The notes under the pieces: model-generated
The model's database searches: none
The model's input: only the letters and a program-made list of their open reading frames with translations
What the model was told of the DNA's origin: nothing
Position numbers and translations under genes: made by a program
Shown: positions 34,609 to 43,418 of the stretch, in pieces
Position numbering within the stretch: the stretch's first letter is position 1
Layout: each line of letters starts with the position of its first letter
NCBI RefSeq assembly: GCF_000785535.1
Contig: NZ_CP007595.1
Coordinates: 3,928,439-3,992,438, forward strand
Reading direction: 5' to 3'
DNA from: Arthrobacter sp. PAMC 25486
Lineage (GTDB): Bacteria; Actinomycetota; Actinomycetes; Actinomycetales; Micrococcaceae
Length of the DNA: 64,000 nucleotides

Positions 34609-35664
34609 CTAGAAGATGGGCTGGTCGGGCCGGGACGTCAGCGGCGGCGGATCAAGCTCATCCAAAACCACTGTCAGGGCCGTGCGGTAAATGTCCGGAT
34701 GGATCTCCGGACTGGCATGGCCGGTCTTCGGAATGTTGTAGTCAAAGCGCGGATTGCGCGGCAGCAGCGCCTCCCAGCCCCTGATGGCGGCGCTGGCATT
34801 GACAATGAAATCGTCAGGGTCGTAGATGAGGCCAATGCCGGTGGTGGTGGGCAATCCGCCGTCGTACTGGCGGGGGAAGGCACTCAGGAAGGTGGCCTGG
34901 GTGGTGCTCAGGATCAGCGAGTTGTTGTTGGGATCAAAGGAATGTGAAATGCCACGGCGCGCCGCCTGGTACATGCCTTGGCCGTTGGGGTTGCTCAGGC
35001 CGCCCCAAATACCCGCGCCCAGACGGCCCACGACGCCCAGATATGGGACAATCCGGCCGGCCAGGTCGATGTATTCCTTGCCGGGGTCAAGGGTGTCGGA
35101 AACATTGCTGGGACTTGAGCCCATGACAATGAGCTTCACCTTCAGCCCCGCAGACGCGAGCAGGGAACCCAGAACGACGGCGACCATGCCACCAAAACTG
35201 TCGCCATAAAAGTACACGGTGTCGATCTTGCGCTGGTACACATCACGCTGGATGGCGATGAACAGCTGGGCCACGTCGATGCCGTCATTGGAGTAGCCGA
35301 TGTAGGAGGCCGGGGCGCGCTCATTCATGACCGGCTGGAGGGCGGCCAGCTTGCGACCGGCGTCACGGTAGCTGACCCGGAAGCCCGCCAACAGGTACCA
35401 GGTCTTGCCGGGGAAGCGCTGCGCCGCCGTTTTGTTTTCCTCATTGTCGGGCGTGGTGACGCGGTACTGGGTGCGCTCGGTGAGCAGGGCATCGGCGGAA
35501 ATGTTGGCTTGGAAGGCCGTGGAAAATGCGGCCGTTCCCATTGTGAGGAAAAAAAGCCTGCGCGGCATGTCGGGAATCTGGCGTGTGTGTTTTGCAACAG
35601 GGGTTGGGGGCTCCGAATCGCCGTCCTGGTGCTGAGTGCTGTGAAAGGCTGTGCTGGCTGTCAT
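34609..35664 (-). CDS. Secreted or membrane-anchored alpha/beta hydrolase
   Basis: 351 aa. After a polar 34-residue lead comes a hydrophobic stretch (RRLFFLTMGTAAFSTAF) that looks like a signal or anchor; a later ATG at MPRRLFF would place it at the N-terminus. The nucleophile elbow is YFYGDSFGGMVAVVLGS. A later YDPDDFIVNA and KTGHASPEIHP may supply the acid and His. Esterase or lipase activity is likely, substrate unknown. It diverges from the GntR gene of the C4 cluster, and the regulator's operator lies in the shared region. Confidence 0.7.
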   Translation of the reverse strand: MTASTAFHSTQHQDGDSEPPTPVAKHTRQIPDMPRRLFFLTMGTAAFSTAFQANISADALLTERTQYRVTTPDNEENKTAAQRFPGKTWYLLAGFRVSYRDAGRKLAALQPVMNERAPASYIGYSNDGIDVAQLFIAIQRDVYQRKIDTVYFYGDSFGGMVAVVLGSLLASAGLKVKLIVMGSSPSNVSDTLDPGKEYIDLAGRIVPYLGVVGRLGAGIWGGLSNPNGQGMYQAARRGISHSFDPNNNSLILSTTQATFLSAFPRQYDGGLPTTTGIGLIYDPDDFIVNASAAIRGWEALLPRNPRFDYNIPKTGHASPEIHPDIYRTALTVVLDELDPPPLTSRPDQPIF

Positions 35665-35810
35665 GGTCGATCACCTTCATTCTTCCACGCTCCACTCGAC
35701 GTGCGGGACACCGCTGCTGGCTGCTCGACGGCGGCACTGCTGAAAGCTCGACGGCGGTGGGTGGCTTGAGTGGGACCCGCCCAGCGGGCCAAGACAACCA
35801 AGTGATTGAC

Positions 35811-35824
35811 AATCCTATAGGATT
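35811..35824. promoter_or_regulatory. GntR operator AATCCTATAGGATT, upstream copy
   Basis: A perfect 14-bp palindrome, 6 bp before the GntR start codon and 146 bp from the divergent hydrolase start. The core TCCTATAGGA recurs at 36692-36701 before the catabolic operon, which identifies it as the regulator's site. Confidence 0.78.
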
Positions 35825-35830
35825 AGCCCC

Positions 35831-36532
35831 ATGAAGTCATTGCAAGGAACTCACGCAGTCAACCGCCAGGTGTTGGCCGACCACGTTTATGACGAGATAC
35901 TGGAATCTCTCATGGACGGACGGATGCTGCCGGGGACCTCCGTAAGCATAGACGGCACCGCCCGTGACTTGGAGGTATCACCCACTCCTGTTCGGGAAGC
36001 CTTGGCTCGGTTGGAACATACCGGCATGGTCCAACGGGTGGCTCTCAAGGGCTACCGTGTGGCACCACTGGCTTCCGCCGATGATATGGCGCACCTCATG
36101 GAGGCCAGGTTGGTCATTGAACCGGTGAATACGAAGCTGGCCAGTGAGCGGATGGCGGAGGACGTTATCGCCGCTCTGGAGCAGTCCATTCATCATATGG
36201 AAGCGGCTCCTCGAGGACCCTCGTTCGCGGAGTTCCGAGGCTATTTTGATGCGGATGAGCTGTTTCATCGCCTGATTGCCGAAAATGCGGGCAATCCATT
36301 CATGCTTGCCGCCTACAATGCCCTCGGCGGCCAGGTCCAGCGGTTTCGGCTGTTCAGCGGCGTGGGCATTACCGATGCCAATCATGCAATTTCCGAACAC
36401 AAGGCCATTTTCAAGGCCCTGCAGGCTGGTGACGGAGATGACGCCTCGGCCCAAATGGTCCGGCATCTCTCCAATGTCCGCAGTCGGGCCATGGCTGACG
36501 CTCCAGAAACCGGAGCGCTGCCCGAAATCTGA
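35831..36532 (+). CDS. GntR-family (FCD) regulator of the C4-sugar operon
   Basis: 233 aa. Winged HTH at about residues 15-80 (GTSVSIDGTARDLEVSPTPVREALARLEHTGM) and an FCD effector domain (DADELFHRLIAENAGNPF, SEHKAIFKALQAGD) with conserved metal-binding Asp/His. A palindrome just upstream and an identical core before the next operon indicate autorepression and control of that operon. It is separated from the operon by a terminator and a promoter, so it is expressed on its own. Confidence 0.9.
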   Translation: MKSLQGTHAVNRQVLADHVYDEILESLMDGRMLPGTSVSIDGTARDLEVSPTPVREALARLEHTGMVQRVALKGYRVAPLASADDMAHLMEARLVIEPVNTKLASERMAEDVIAALEQSIHHMEAAPRGPSFAEFRGYFDADELFHRLIAENAGNPFMLAAYNALGGQVQRFRLFSGVGITDANHAISEHKAIFKALQAGDGDDASAQMVRHLSNVRSRAMADAPETGALPEI

Positions 36533-36579
36533 CGCGACTGACGTCCGAGGCGCCGAAGACTGGCGCATCTGAGCCCTCA

Positions 36580-36619
36580 AGAAAAGCCCGCCCTGTGAAG
36601 GTAACAGGGCGGGTTTTCT
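36580..36619 (+). terminator. Rho-independent terminator after the GntR gene
   Basis: AGAAAAGCCCGCCCTGT pairs with ACAGGGCGGGTTTTCT around GAAGGTA, leaving a TTTTCT tail. The stem is perfect and GC-rich with A/T flanks, so it can act in both directions. Confidence 0.9.
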
Positions 36620-36659
36620 GCGCCCCTAAGGCGGCCAATTGCTTCCTCCACTGTGACGC

Positions 36660-36701
36660 TTGACATATCTAAAGTGATCGTAGATAGTAGATCCTATAGG
36701 A
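36660..36701 (+). promoter_or_regulatory. Promoter and operator of the C4-sugar operon
   Basis: TTGACA at 36660-36665, a 17-bp spacer and GATAGT at 36683-36688 form the promoter. TCCTATAGGA at 36692-36701 covers the expected transcription start, a classic repression position, and matches the palindrome upstream of the GntR gene. Confidence 0.75.
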
Positions 36702-36730
36702 AACAGGATCCACACAGAGGAGTGAACCAC

Positions 36731-37738
36731 ATGGCTTACACAGCAGAAAACTGGCCCATCACCGCGGCCCTGCTGCAGTTCTCCGGCACAAGCGCCGTCG
36801 GCGTTCATGTCAACGATGCAGAGGCTTCCGTCTGGGTTGATGTTTTCCAGGAGGTCAAGGATGCGGGCTTCGCCAATGCAGACCTGACCGACAGCTGGGT
36901 ACGCCCCGGAGACCTCAGCGCATCACGCCTGCAGGAATTCAAAGCAGCTGCCGATCATGTCGGAATCGGCATCCCAGTCATCTCTGCCATCCGCAGCAGC
37001 GTCATTGACGAGGTCAACTGGGAAGAGAACTTGGCCTACAGCCACCGCACCATCGACGCCGCAGCGGCGTTGGGTTGTGAAGTTGTCTCGGTCGGCCTCC
37101 ATCAGGCACTCACTGCAGAACAGCAGAAACAGCTGTGGTTCTGGACGGTTCAGGGCCACGTGGATCCGGTCGGCGACCACGACACCTGGAACAAGGCAGT
37201 CACCCGCCTCCGCGAACTCGGCCAGCACGCAGCCGAGGCCGGGGTCCTCCTCTCCCTGGAGATGTACGAAGACACCTATCTGGGCACCGCGGATTCTTCC
37301 GTGCAGCTGGTGCAGGACATCGACTTGGCCAATGTCGGTCTCAACCCGGATATTGGCAACCTGATCCGCCTGCACCGCCCCATCGAAGACTGGCGCGAAA
37401 TGGTCGCCAAGACGCTGCCGTACTCCAACTACTGGCACGTCAAGAACTACATCCGGGATGAGAATGTGGCGCGCGGCAACTACGTCGCCTTGCCTGCTCC
37501 CATGGAAAGCGGCCTGATCAGCTACCGCGAAGCCTTCAAAGTGGCACTGTCTGTTGGCTACCAGGGCATCATCTGCACCGAGCACTACGGCGGAGACGGC
37601 CTCAGCGTGACGGCCCGCAACCAGGAATACCTGCGCTCACAGATCCTGCCGAAGACCGCTGGCTACGCATTGGGTACCAGCCAGGTTGCACAGGGCCGCC
37701 AGCTTCCCGCACCGGCAACCTCGCTGCTCACCGTCTGA
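36731..37738 (+). CDS. Xylose-isomerase-like TIM barrel (tetrulose-phosphate isomerase or related)
   Basis: 335 aa, start after GAGGAGTGAACCAC. AP-endonuclease-2/xylose isomerase-like barrel: metal-binding Glu in SLEMYEDTYLG, NVGLNPDIGNLIRLHRP, HVKNYIRDEN and ICTEHYGGDG. It is first in an operon with a DhaKL kinase and an RpiB-like isomerase. In characterised tetritol clusters a protein of this fold (LerI/EryC type) interconverts L-erythrulose 1-phosphate and D-erythrulose 4-phosphate. A 3-oxo-isoapionate decarboxylase-type role is an alternative. Confidence 0.78.
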   Translation: MAYTAENWPITAALLQFSGTSAVGVHVNDAEASVWVDVFQEVKDAGFANADLTDSWVRPGDLSASRLQEFKAAADHVGIGIPVISAIRSSVIDEVNWEENLAYSHRTIDAAAALGCEVVSVGLHQALTAEQQKQLWFWTVQGHVDPVGDHDTWNKAVTRLRELGQHAAEAGVLLSLEMYEDTYLGTADSSVQLVQDIDLANVGLNPDIGNLIRLHRPIEDWREMVAKTLPYSNYWHVKNYIRDENVARGNYVALPAPMESGLISYREAFKVALSVGYQGIICTEHYGGDGLSVTARNQEYLRSQILPKTAGYALGTSQVAQGRQLPAPATSLLTV

Positions 37739-37818
37739 GGCACTAGCCCGACAAAGCCACGGAGTGTGCCACAGCCGCGCTTCTGCCAGAGCCAACGCAC
37801 AGGACTCAAGAAGGAATC

Positions 37819-39561
37819 ATGACTCAGATATTCGACAATCCCGCTGAATTTGCCGAGGATGCACTTGACGGCTTCGTCGCAGCGAACCGGCAGTACGTTG
37901 CCAGGGTGGATGGCGGCGTGGTCCGGTCCACCGAAATGAACGATGGACAGGTCGCTCTGGTCGTTGGCGGCGGCTCCGGCCACTACCCTGCCTTCGCCGG
38001 TCTGGTGGGTGCCGGTCTCGCCGCCGGATCGGCGTGCGGAAACATGTTTGCCTCACCCGCCGCCGGTCAGATTTACCGGGTGGCCAAGGCCGCCAGCATG
38101 AACGGCGGAGTGCTGCTCAGCTACGGCAACTACGCCGGCGATGTGCTGCACTTCGGCCAGGCACAAGTACGGCTCAATGCAGAAGGCATTGAAACCCGCA
38201 CCGTCGTCGTGACGGATGACATTGCAAGTGCCCCGCTTGATGAATGGGAAAAGCGCCGTGGCATAGCCGGGGACTTGACTGTCTTTAAGATCGCCGGTGC
38301 CGCTGCCGAAGCGGGACTGAACTTGGACGACGTCGAACGTCTGGCCATCAAGACCAACTACCGCACCCGCTCACTGGGCGTGGCCTTTGACGGCTGCACC
38401 CTGCCGGGCGCGGCTGAGGCACTCTTCCATGTGCCCGCCGGAAAGATGGCGCTCGGCCTGGGCATCCATGGTGAGCCGGGCATTTCCGAACACCCCATGC
38501 CCACAGCATCCGAGCTGGCCGAGTTGCTGGTTTCGCGACTGCTGGCCGACAAGCCGGACGATGCGGGCACCGAAGTTGTCGCGATCGTCAACGGTCTGGG
38601 CACGGTCAAATACGACGAGCTGTTCCTCTTGTTCGGCAGGGTTGAGACGCTCCTGATCGACGCGGGCCTGAGCATCATTGAGCCCGAATGCGGTGAATTG
38701 GTGACCAGCCTGGACATGTCCGGTTTGTCCCTGACCCTGCTGTGGCTCGACGAAGAACTGAAGGACTACTGGGGTGCGCCCGCCGATACCCCGGCTTTCC
38801 GCAAGGGCAACGCAACGCCCCGTGCCCAGCGCCACGTGGCCGCCGTTGCTGAAGCGGAAACGGCACAGCAGGAAGCGCCCACACCGGCCGCGGCCGCGTT
38901 GGGTCTGCAAGCAGTAACGGCAGTGTCGGCCATCCGGGACGTGGTTATGGAGCACGAGGAGGCGCTGGGGAACCTTGACGCGATTGCCGGCGACGGCGAC
39001 CACGGCATCGGTATGCGCCGCGGTGTGGACGCCGCCAACGCAGCTGCCAAACAAACGGCCGATCTGGACGCCGGTGCTTCTGTTCGTGCCGTGCTAACCG
39101 CGGCCGGCGAGGCCTGGTCGGAGAAAGCCGGGGGTACCTCGGGTGCGTTGTGGGGAACGGCATTTATCGCCGCCGCAGCTGCACTTGGCAATCAGGATTC
39201 CTACTCCAGCAAGGATGCGGCCGGCGCCGTCGAGGCGTTTAGCAATGCCATCACCACGCTGGGCAAGGCCGAACCGGGAGATAAGACCATGGTCGATGCC
39301 ATCCTGCCGTTCCGGGACGCGTTTGTTGCTTCCATAGCGGCCGGGAGCTCCGTAGTGGAGGCACTGAAAGAAGCTGCGGTCATCGCCCGGGATGCTGCTG
39401 CGGAAACAGCCAATCTTCGCCCCCTCAAGGGCCGGGCACGGCCGTTGGCGGAAAAGAGCCTGGGACACCCGGACCCCGGGGCTGTCTCCTTCGGCCTGAT
39501 CGTTGAGCGATTGGGCCAACACCTCGAAAACGAACTAATGGAAAGTGGGACGCGAGCATGA
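37819..39561 (+). CDS. DhaK-DhaL fused ketose kinase (erythrulose kinase type)
   Basis: 580 aa, start after AAGAAGGAATC. DhaK domain at about residues 1-335, with the substrate-binding His in [16 protein letters not shown] linker of about 40 residues follows, then DhaL with the Mg-ATP-binding Asp residues in [18 protein letters not shown] and later [12 protein letters not shown]. The GHYPAF variant, together with RpiB- and TPI-like partners, points to a C4 ketose (L- or D-erythrulose) instead of dihydroxyacetone. The stop overlaps the RpiB start, so kinase and isomerase are coupled. Confidence 0.88.
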   Translation: MTQIFDNPAEFAEDALDGFVAANRQYVARVDGGVVRSTEMNDGQVALVVGGGSGHYPAFAGLVGAGLAAGSACGNMFASPAAGQIYRVAKAASMNGGVLLSYGNYAGDVLHFGQAQVRLNAEGIETRTVVVTDDIASAPLDEWEKRRGIAGDLTVFKIAGAAAEAGLNLDDVERLAIKTNYRTRSLGVAFDGCTLPGAAEALFHVPAGKMALGLGIHGEPGISEHPMPTASELAELLVSRLLADKPDDAGTEVVAIVNGLGTVKYDELFLLFGRVETLLIDAGLSIIEPECGELVTSLDMSGLSLTLLWLDEELKDYWGAPADTPAFRKGNATPRAQRHVAAVAEAETAQQEAPTPAAAALGLQAVTAVSAIRDVVMEHEEALGNLDAIAGDGDHGIGMRRGVDAANAAAKQTADLDAGASVRAVLTAAGEAWSEKAGGTSGALWGTAFIAAAAALGNQDSYSSKDAAGAVEAFSNAITTLGKAEPGDKTMVDAILPFRDAFVASIAAGSSVVEALKEAAVIARDAAAETANLRPLKGRARPLAEKSLGHPDPGAVSFGLIVERLGQHLENELMESGTRA

Positions 39562-40046
39562 GCGCCACGGAAACAACTGGTTACCGGATCGTCGTCGGAA
39601 ACGATGAGGCTGGTGTCGAGTACAAGAACGCCTTCGTGGCACTCCTCGAAGCAGACCCCCGCGTCCTCTCAGTTGAGGACATCGGCGTCGGCGCACACGA
39701 CAAGCGGGCCTACCCCCACGTTGCTGTCGATGCTGCACGTAAGGTTGCTGACGGAGAAGCTGACCGCGCACTGCTTATTTGCGGCACCGGTCTGGGCGTC
39801 GCCATCGCAGCCAACAAGGTCCCCGGCATCCGTGCCGTCACCGCGCACGACAGCTACTCGGTGGAACGCTCCGTGCTGAGCAACAACGCACAGGTGCTCA
39901 CCATGGGCCAGCGCGTCATTGGCTTGGAACTGGCCAAGAGACTGGTCACCGAATGGCTCTCCTACACTTTCGATGAACTCTCTGCTTCGGCGGAAAAAGT
40001 CGATGCGATTTGCTCCTACGAACCGAACTACACGAAGGCAGTCTGA
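39558..40046 (+). CDS. RpiB/EryI-type sugar-phosphate isomerase
   Basis: 162 aa, ATGA overlap with the kinase. RpiB fold with the catalytic Cys in [19 protein letters not shown] and the phosphate-contact [17 protein letters not shown]. EryI/DerI enzymes with this sequence character convert D-erythrulose 4-phosphate to D-erythrose 4-phosphate, which enters the pentose phosphate pathway. Ribose 5-phosphate isomerase activity is the alternative, but the context argues for C4 substrates. Confidence 0.88.
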   Translation: MSATETTGYRIVVGNDEAGVEYKNAFVALLEADPRVLSVEDIGVGAHDKRAYPHVAVDAARKVADGEADRALLICGTGLGVAIAANKVPGIRAVTAHDSYSVERSVLSNNAQVLTMGQRVIGLELAKRLVTEWLSYTFDELSASAEKVDAICSYEPNYTKAV

Positions 40047-40048
40047 TC

Positions 40049-41026
40049 ATGAGCAACACCATGGAAAACTCTGAAACACAGTTGCAGTTTGCCGTCGTGG
40101 GGTCCGGCTACATGGGTGGCGGCATCGCCCAGGTTCTGGCCTTGGGCGGAGCCCGTGTGGCATTGGCCGATGTGTCGGCCGAGATTGCCGCCGCAAATTA
40201 CGAACGTCTGCTCGTCGAATCGGATCAGTTTGTGGCTGACGGTTTGTTCCCTGCTGGCGCCACAGAAACGTTGCGCAAGAACATGTGGGCAGCGAAGGAC
40301 ATTGAGGAAGCAGTCGCCACCGCGGACTTCATCGAAGAAGCCGTCCCGGAAGTCATCGCCATCAAGCATGCAACCCTGGCCCGCATCAGCGCCGCGGCCC
40401 GCCCGGATGCCATCATTGGTTCCAACACCTCCACCATCTCCATCGCTGACCTGGCCGAACCGGTGGTCAACCCGGAGCGCTTCCTGGGCGTTCACTTCTC
40501 CAACCCTTCACCGTTCATCCCCGGGGTCGAGATCATCCCCCACGCTGAAACGTCGGCCGCCACGGTTGCCGCCGCGCGTGACATGGTCCACTCGACCGGC
40601 AAGCAGACGGCTGTCGTCAAGGACGTCACCGGATTCGTGCTGAACCGTCTCCAGTACGCGCTGTTTCACGAGGCCGCGCAGCTGGTTGAGCAAGGCATTG
40701 CCACCGCGGACGACGTCGACACCCTGGTACGCACGACCTTCGGCTTCCGCTTGCCCTTCTTCGGGCCCTTCGCGATTGCCGACATGGCCGGTCTGGATGT
40801 GTACGACTTCTGCTACAAGTCCCTGCAGACCGGATTCCCCGAGCGCTTTGCCACCCCGAAGATCCTCAGCGACCTGGTCGAGGCCGGCAAGCTGGGCACC
40901 AAGACGGGCTCCGGCTTCCTAAACGTCCCGGCCGAGCGGACAGCCGAGCTCATCGCCTACCGCAACAAGGCCTACGTCGCCATGTCGGCGTTGCTCGAAG
41001 ACCTCGGTCCGGCACCCATTCATTAA
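40049..41026 (+). CDS. 3-hydroxyacyl-CoA dehydrogenase-like sugar (acid) dehydrogenase
   Basis: 325 aa; the ATG at 40049 lies two bases after the RpiB stop, so the longer frame is rejected. Rossmann VVGSGYMGGGIAQVLALGG, the NTSTISIADLA stretch, GVHFSNPSPF with the catalytic His, and a C-terminal helical domain (FGFRLPFFGPFAIADMAGLD). Relatives outside fatty-acid oxidation include L-gulonate and L-carnitine dehydrogenases. In this operon it probably oxidises a polyol or sugar acid that feeds the kinase; substrate not known. Confidence 0.8.
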   Translation: MSNTMENSETQLQFAVVGSGYMGGGIAQVLALGGARVALADVSAEIAAANYERLLVESDQFVADGLFPAGATETLRKNMWAAKDIEEAVATADFIEEAVPEVIAIKHATLARISAAARPDAIIGSNTSTISIADLAEPVVNPERFLGVHFSNPSPFIPGVEIIPHAETSAATVAAARDMVHSTGKQTAVVKDVTGFVLNRLQYALFHEAAQLVEQGIATADDVDTLVRTTFGFRLPFFGPFAIADMAGLDVYDFCYKSLQTGFPERFATPKILSDLVEAGKLGTKTGSGFLNVPAERTAELIAYRNKAYVAMSALLEDLGPAPIH

Positions 41027-41061
41027 ACACCGTCGATCATCACACATTCCTAGGAGAAACC

Positions 41062-41841
41062 ATGTCTGAAACAGCTGGAAAATTCCCAACAGAACGCACC
41101 GCCATCATCACCGGCGCCGTCTCTGAACGCGGCATCGGCCGGGCAACCGTTAACTATCTGGCCGAAAACGGCTGGAACATTGGCATCATCGATCTTGACG
41201 ATGCAGCCTGCAAATCAGTGGCCGCATCCGTCGCCGCAGAGTTCGGGGTCAAGGCCCACGGTGTAGGCGCCAACGTCGGCGACGAAACATCCGTTCGCAA
41301 GGCCATTGACGAGCTGGAAGCAGAGTTGCCGCAGATCGTTGCGCTGGCCAATGTTGCCGGTGTCAGCTCGCCTGTCGGATATTTGGAAGTAACCCCTGAT
41401 GAGTGGAACCGGGTGCTGAACATCAACCTCAACGGCGTCCACTACGCAACCCGCCGGGTGGCCGAGTCCATGGTGAAGAACCGTATTGGCCGCATCGTCA
41501 ACATCTCCTCCGTGTCGGCGCAGCGGGGTGGCGGAACTTTCTCCAAGACGGCCTACTCCGTGGCGAAGGCTGGCGTTATTGGCTTGACCCGATCCACGGC
41601 CCGCGAACTTGGCCCCTTCGATATCACCGTCAACGCCATCTCTCCCGGCCCCATTGACACCGACATCATGGGCGGCACGCTTTCGGACGATCGCAAGGAC
41701 GAGCTCGTCAAGGACCTCGTCGTCAACCGGGTGGGAAGCACCCGGGACATCGCAGCAGCCATCCACTTCCTGATCAGCGAGGACACCGGATACATCTCCG
41801 GCCAGACGCTGAACGTGGATGGCGGACTGTACATGCACTAG
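41062..41841 (+). CDS. Short-chain dehydrogenase/reductase
   Basis: 259 aa, start after TAGGAGAAACC. Classical SDR: TGAVSERGIGRA cofactor motif, NVAGVS, catalytic Ser in NISSVSAQRGG and YSVAK, and C-terminal GQTLNVDGG. Likely a polyol dehydrogenase, for example tetritol to tetrulose, which would put it directly before the kinase step. A 35-aa membrane peptide gene begins 8 bp after its stop. Confidence 0.88.
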   Translation: MSETAGKFPTERTAIITGAVSERGIGRATVNYLAENGWNIGIIDLDDAACKSVAASVAAEFGVKAHGVGANVGDETSVRKAIDELEAELPQIVALANVAGVSSPVGYLEVTPDEWNRVLNINLNGVHYATRRVAESMVKNRIGRIVNISSVSAQRGGGTFSKTAYSVAKAGVIGLTRSTARELGPFDITVNAISPGPIDTDIMGGTLSDDRKDELVKDLVVNRVGSTRDIAAAIHFLISEDTGYISGQTLNVDGGLYMH

Positions 41842-41849
41842 GAGCCTTG

Positions 41850-41957
41850 ATGAACAACGAGAATTCCGCCAAATGGACTTTGGCGCGCAAGTTGTACCTG
41901 CTGGTAGGGATCGTCATCTGTGGCGTCGCCATTGCCCTGATGACCTACCCGCGCTAA
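41850..41957 (+). CDS. 35-aa membrane micropeptide upstream of the MFS carrier
   Basis: ATG at 41850 after a very good TAGGAGCCTTG ribosome site, 8 bp from the SDR stop, ending TAA at 41957. A basic-polar N-terminus (MNNENSAKWTLARKLYL) is followed by one membrane helix (LVGIVICGVAIALMTY) and a short PR tail. It precedes an MFS transporter by 73 bp with a small GCGTTC/GAACGC hairpin between. Micropeptides annotated as MFS small subunits are known beside other actinobacterial carriers, so a transporter-accessory role is plausible. It is too short for usual gene callers. Confidence 0.7.
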   Translation: MNNENSAKWTLARKLYLLVGIVICGVAIALMTYPR

Positions 41958-42030
41958 CCCAAACCATCGGCGTTCATTGCGAACGCGCCCGAAAGCTTTT
42001 TCTAAAGTTTGACTCAATGAGGAGTTTCGT

Positions 42031-43380
42031 ATGGCAGCTTTAACTCAGCACGATACGACAGCGCTGGAGTCCCCAGCACTGAAATCAGCAATCAAAAAGG
42101 CGACCTACCGGCTCATGCCGATGCTGGTCATTCTGTACATCGTCGCATTCCTGGACCGCACCAACGTCGGCTTCGCTGAAGCTGCATTGGAAATGGACCG
42201 CGGCATTACCGCCGGAGCTTACGCTCTCGGTGCCGGTATCTTCTTCATCGGTTACGCAATCTTTGAAATCCCCAGCAACTTGATGATGAAGAAGGTGGGC
42301 GCCAAGATTTGGCTGGCCCGCATTGCCATCACGTGGGGCATCGTCTCTGCGTGTTTCGCATTCGTCCAGGGTGACGGCTCCTTCATCGCACTGCGCTTCC
42401 TGCTCGGTGTGACCGAAGCCGGGCTGTTCCCCGGCGTCATCATGTACCTTGCCGAATGGTTCCCGAACAAGCACCGCGTGAAGATGTTCGCCATCTTCTA
42501 CCTGGCACAGCCGTTCTCCCAAGTCATCGGTTCACCGTTGTCCGGTTGGCTCATCAACATTGGTGACCAGGTACCCGGCATTCACGGCTGGCAAGTCATG
42601 TTCTTCGTTGAAGGTTCTCTGGCGATCGTTGCCGGCATCTTCGCGTTCTTCGTACTTATCGACGGGCCGCAGAAGGCCAAGTGGCTCCGCCAGGAAGAGA
42701 AGGACGCGCTCACGGCGGCAATGGAGCAAGAAGACGCGCTCAAGAAGGAATCCGGCCCTTCAGGTGTCATGGCAGCGTTGACCAATGGCCGTGTCTGGTA
42801 CTTCACCATCATCTACTTCTGCCTGCAGATCGCCGTCTACGGCGTCACCTTCTACCTGCCGCAGCAGGTGGCGCAACTGACGGGCCAGAAGGTCGGCCTG
42901 GCAGTTGGGTTGCTCGCAGCCGTGCCGTGGTTCTTCGGCATGTTTGCCTGCTACTTCATCGGCAGGTACGCATCCACGGTGATCCGCCGCCGCGTGTTGG
43001 GCACATGGCTGTTTGTTTCCACCGGGCTGTGCATTCTCGGATCGGCATGGGCTGGTGCAAACAACCTCCCGGCCATGGGTATCCTGTTCATCACCCTGGC
43101 CGTGTGCAGCTTCCTGTCCATCGGCCCCATCGCATGGTCCTACCCGACGGCGTTCCTTACCGGAACGGCGGCCGCCGCCGGCATCGGTCTGATCAACTCA
43201 TTGGGCAACCTGGGCGGATTCGTGGCACCAATCATGCGCACCTCGGTCAACGAGACATTTGCCTCCGAATCGGGGGCGATGGGCCTCGTCGCGCTTGGCA
43301 TCTTGCCGTTCGTGGCAGCACTGATGATGTGGGGCACCCGCCGCTTCAAGAGCAAGGCAGACGACCTCCTCGACACGTAG
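42031..43380 (+). CDS. MFS transporter, anion:cation symporter family
   Basis: 449 aa, start after GAGGAGTTTCGT. Twelve helices. ACS-family landmarks: FLDRTNVGFAEAAL in TM1, FFIGYAIFEIPSNLMMKKVGAKIW, and LLGVTEAGLFPGVIMYLAEWFP in TM4. Members import sugar acids and other organic anions such as galactonate, tartrate or threonate with H+. It is the uptake system of the + strand C4 operon. Its family hints that a sugar acid, not only a neutral tetritol, enters the cell. Confidence 0.9.
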   Translation: MAALTQHDTTALESPALKSAIKKATYRLMPMLVILYIVAFLDRTNVGFAEAALEMDRGITAGAYALGAGIFFIGYAIFEIPSNLMMKKVGAKIWLARIAITWGIVSACFAFVQGDGSFIALRFLLGVTEAGLFPGVIMYLAEWFPNKHRVKMFAIFYLAQPFSQVIGSPLSGWLINIGDQVPGIHGWQVMFFVEGSLAIVAGIFAFFVLIDGPQKAKWLRQEEKDALTAAMEQEDALKKESGPSGVMAALTNGRVWYFTIIYFCLQIAVYGVTFYLPQQVAQLTGQKVGLAVGLLAAVPWFFGMFACYFIGRYASTVIRRRVLGTWLFVSTGLCILGSAWAGANNLPAMGILFITLAVCSFLSIGPIAWSYPTAFLTGTAAAAGIGLINSLGNLGGFVAPIMRTSVNETFASESGAMGLVALGILPFVAALMMWGTRRFKSKADDLLDT

Positions 43381-43418
43381 GCCGCAGCTTCAACCAGTAA
43401 GCGAAAGTGAACAAGAAA

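Noticed and set aside
34102..34947. 281-aa + strand ORF between the FMN reductase and hydrolase genes
   Set aside because: It crosses the repeat boxes and then reads antisense to the hydrolase; no domain is recognisable.
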